Assembly (NCBI GenBank): GCA_020025345.1
Contig: JAHHSH010000083.1
Span: 1 to 6,068 of the forward strand
Length of the DNA: 6,068 nt
Origin: Oscillospiraceae bacterium
Lineage (GTDB): Bacteria > Bacillota > Clostridia > Oscillospirales > Oscillospiraceae
Direction of reading: 5' to 3'
Below are positions 5,914 through 6,068 of the stretch, piece by piece. The notes under the pieces were generated by a model. The model was not told the origin of the DNA. It saw only the letters and a program-made list of their open reading frames with translations, and did not search any database. The translations under genes and the position numbers were made by a program. How positions within the stretch are numbered: the stretch's first letter is position 1; each line of letters opens with the position of its first letter.

Positions 5914-6048
5914 CTATATATCACTCCATTCCGGACTTACAGTAGGCAATCTTTCAGTGTTCGCCTTACACCCGGTAGCGATCAGAACCTTATCCGCCCG
6001 GAAATCAGAACATGATCCAACACTTCCAGAATCGAGTACAGATAACCC
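5914..6048 (-). pseudogene. Possible remnant of an FAD-dependent oxidoreductase
   Basis: A 44-codon open stretch on the minus strand ends at TAG (5914-5916) and is closed upstream by TGA (6049-6051). It contains FRADKVLIATGCKANTERL. The pattern 'A-D-x-V-(I/L)-(I/L)-A-x-G-x-x-x-N' is typical of FAD/NAD(P)-dependent pyridine nucleotide-disulfide-type and NADH:flavin oxidoreductases near the second nucleotide-binding region. The rest of such an enzyme is absent; another frame just upstream is open to the window edge (KSTQNEGY...), which could mean a frameshift. The match is short, so the identity is tentative. Confidence 0.35.
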
Positions 6049-6068
6049 TCATTCTGCGTGGATTTGCC

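Overview
The window looks like chromosomal DNA of a Gram-positive Firmicute, most likely a GC-rich member of the Clostridia (Oscillospirales-like). This is inferred from consensus sigma-A style promoters, AGGAGG-type ribosome binding sites, strong hairpin/U-tract terminators, and the families present: a SEDS cell-wall polymerase with its class B PBP, a YitT-family membrane protein, a CGGC-domain protein and a monofunctional thiamine pyrophosphokinase. No mobile element, CRISPR array, tRNA or rRNA was found.

Left end (1-166): two back-to-back promoters. One (TTGACA-17-TATTCT) fires leftward out of the window. The other fires rightward into a two-gene cell-wall operon.

Cell-wall operon (167-3315, + strand): a 600-aa FtsW/RodA/SpoVE (SEDS) glycan polymerase carrying an extra N-terminal membrane helix and a cytoplasmic FHA domain is followed, with a 4-nt ATGA overlap, by a 449-aa class B penicillin-binding protein with SxxK, SxN and KSGT motifs. 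The two should form a glycosyltransferase/transpeptidase pair. The FHA domain suggests control by Ser/Thr phosphorylation. A strong hairpin at 3359-3395 ends this operon and also the convergent gene.

Middle and right (3404-5524, all - strand): thiamine pyrophosphokinase has its own promoter and a very short leader, and its real start is probably 4021. A second bidirectional-looking hairpin (4126-4170) separates it from a YitT/DUF161-DUF2179 membrane protein, which lies downstream of a small six-cysteine CGGC-domain protein.

Right end (5525-6068): no intact gene is visible. On the - strand it holds the last ~40 codons of an M20-family amidohydrolase with no gene body, a perfect-hexamer promoter with an operator-like spacer, and a weaker possible remnant of an FAD-dependent oxidoreductase. 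It is AT-rich and looks like a decayed or rearranged segment. By eye, GC content drops from the first ~4 kb to the right part of the window.

I see no clearly new multi-gene system. The most notable points are the TM-FHA-SEDS fusion with an altered FHA ligand loop, and the orphan promoter and gene remnants at the right end.
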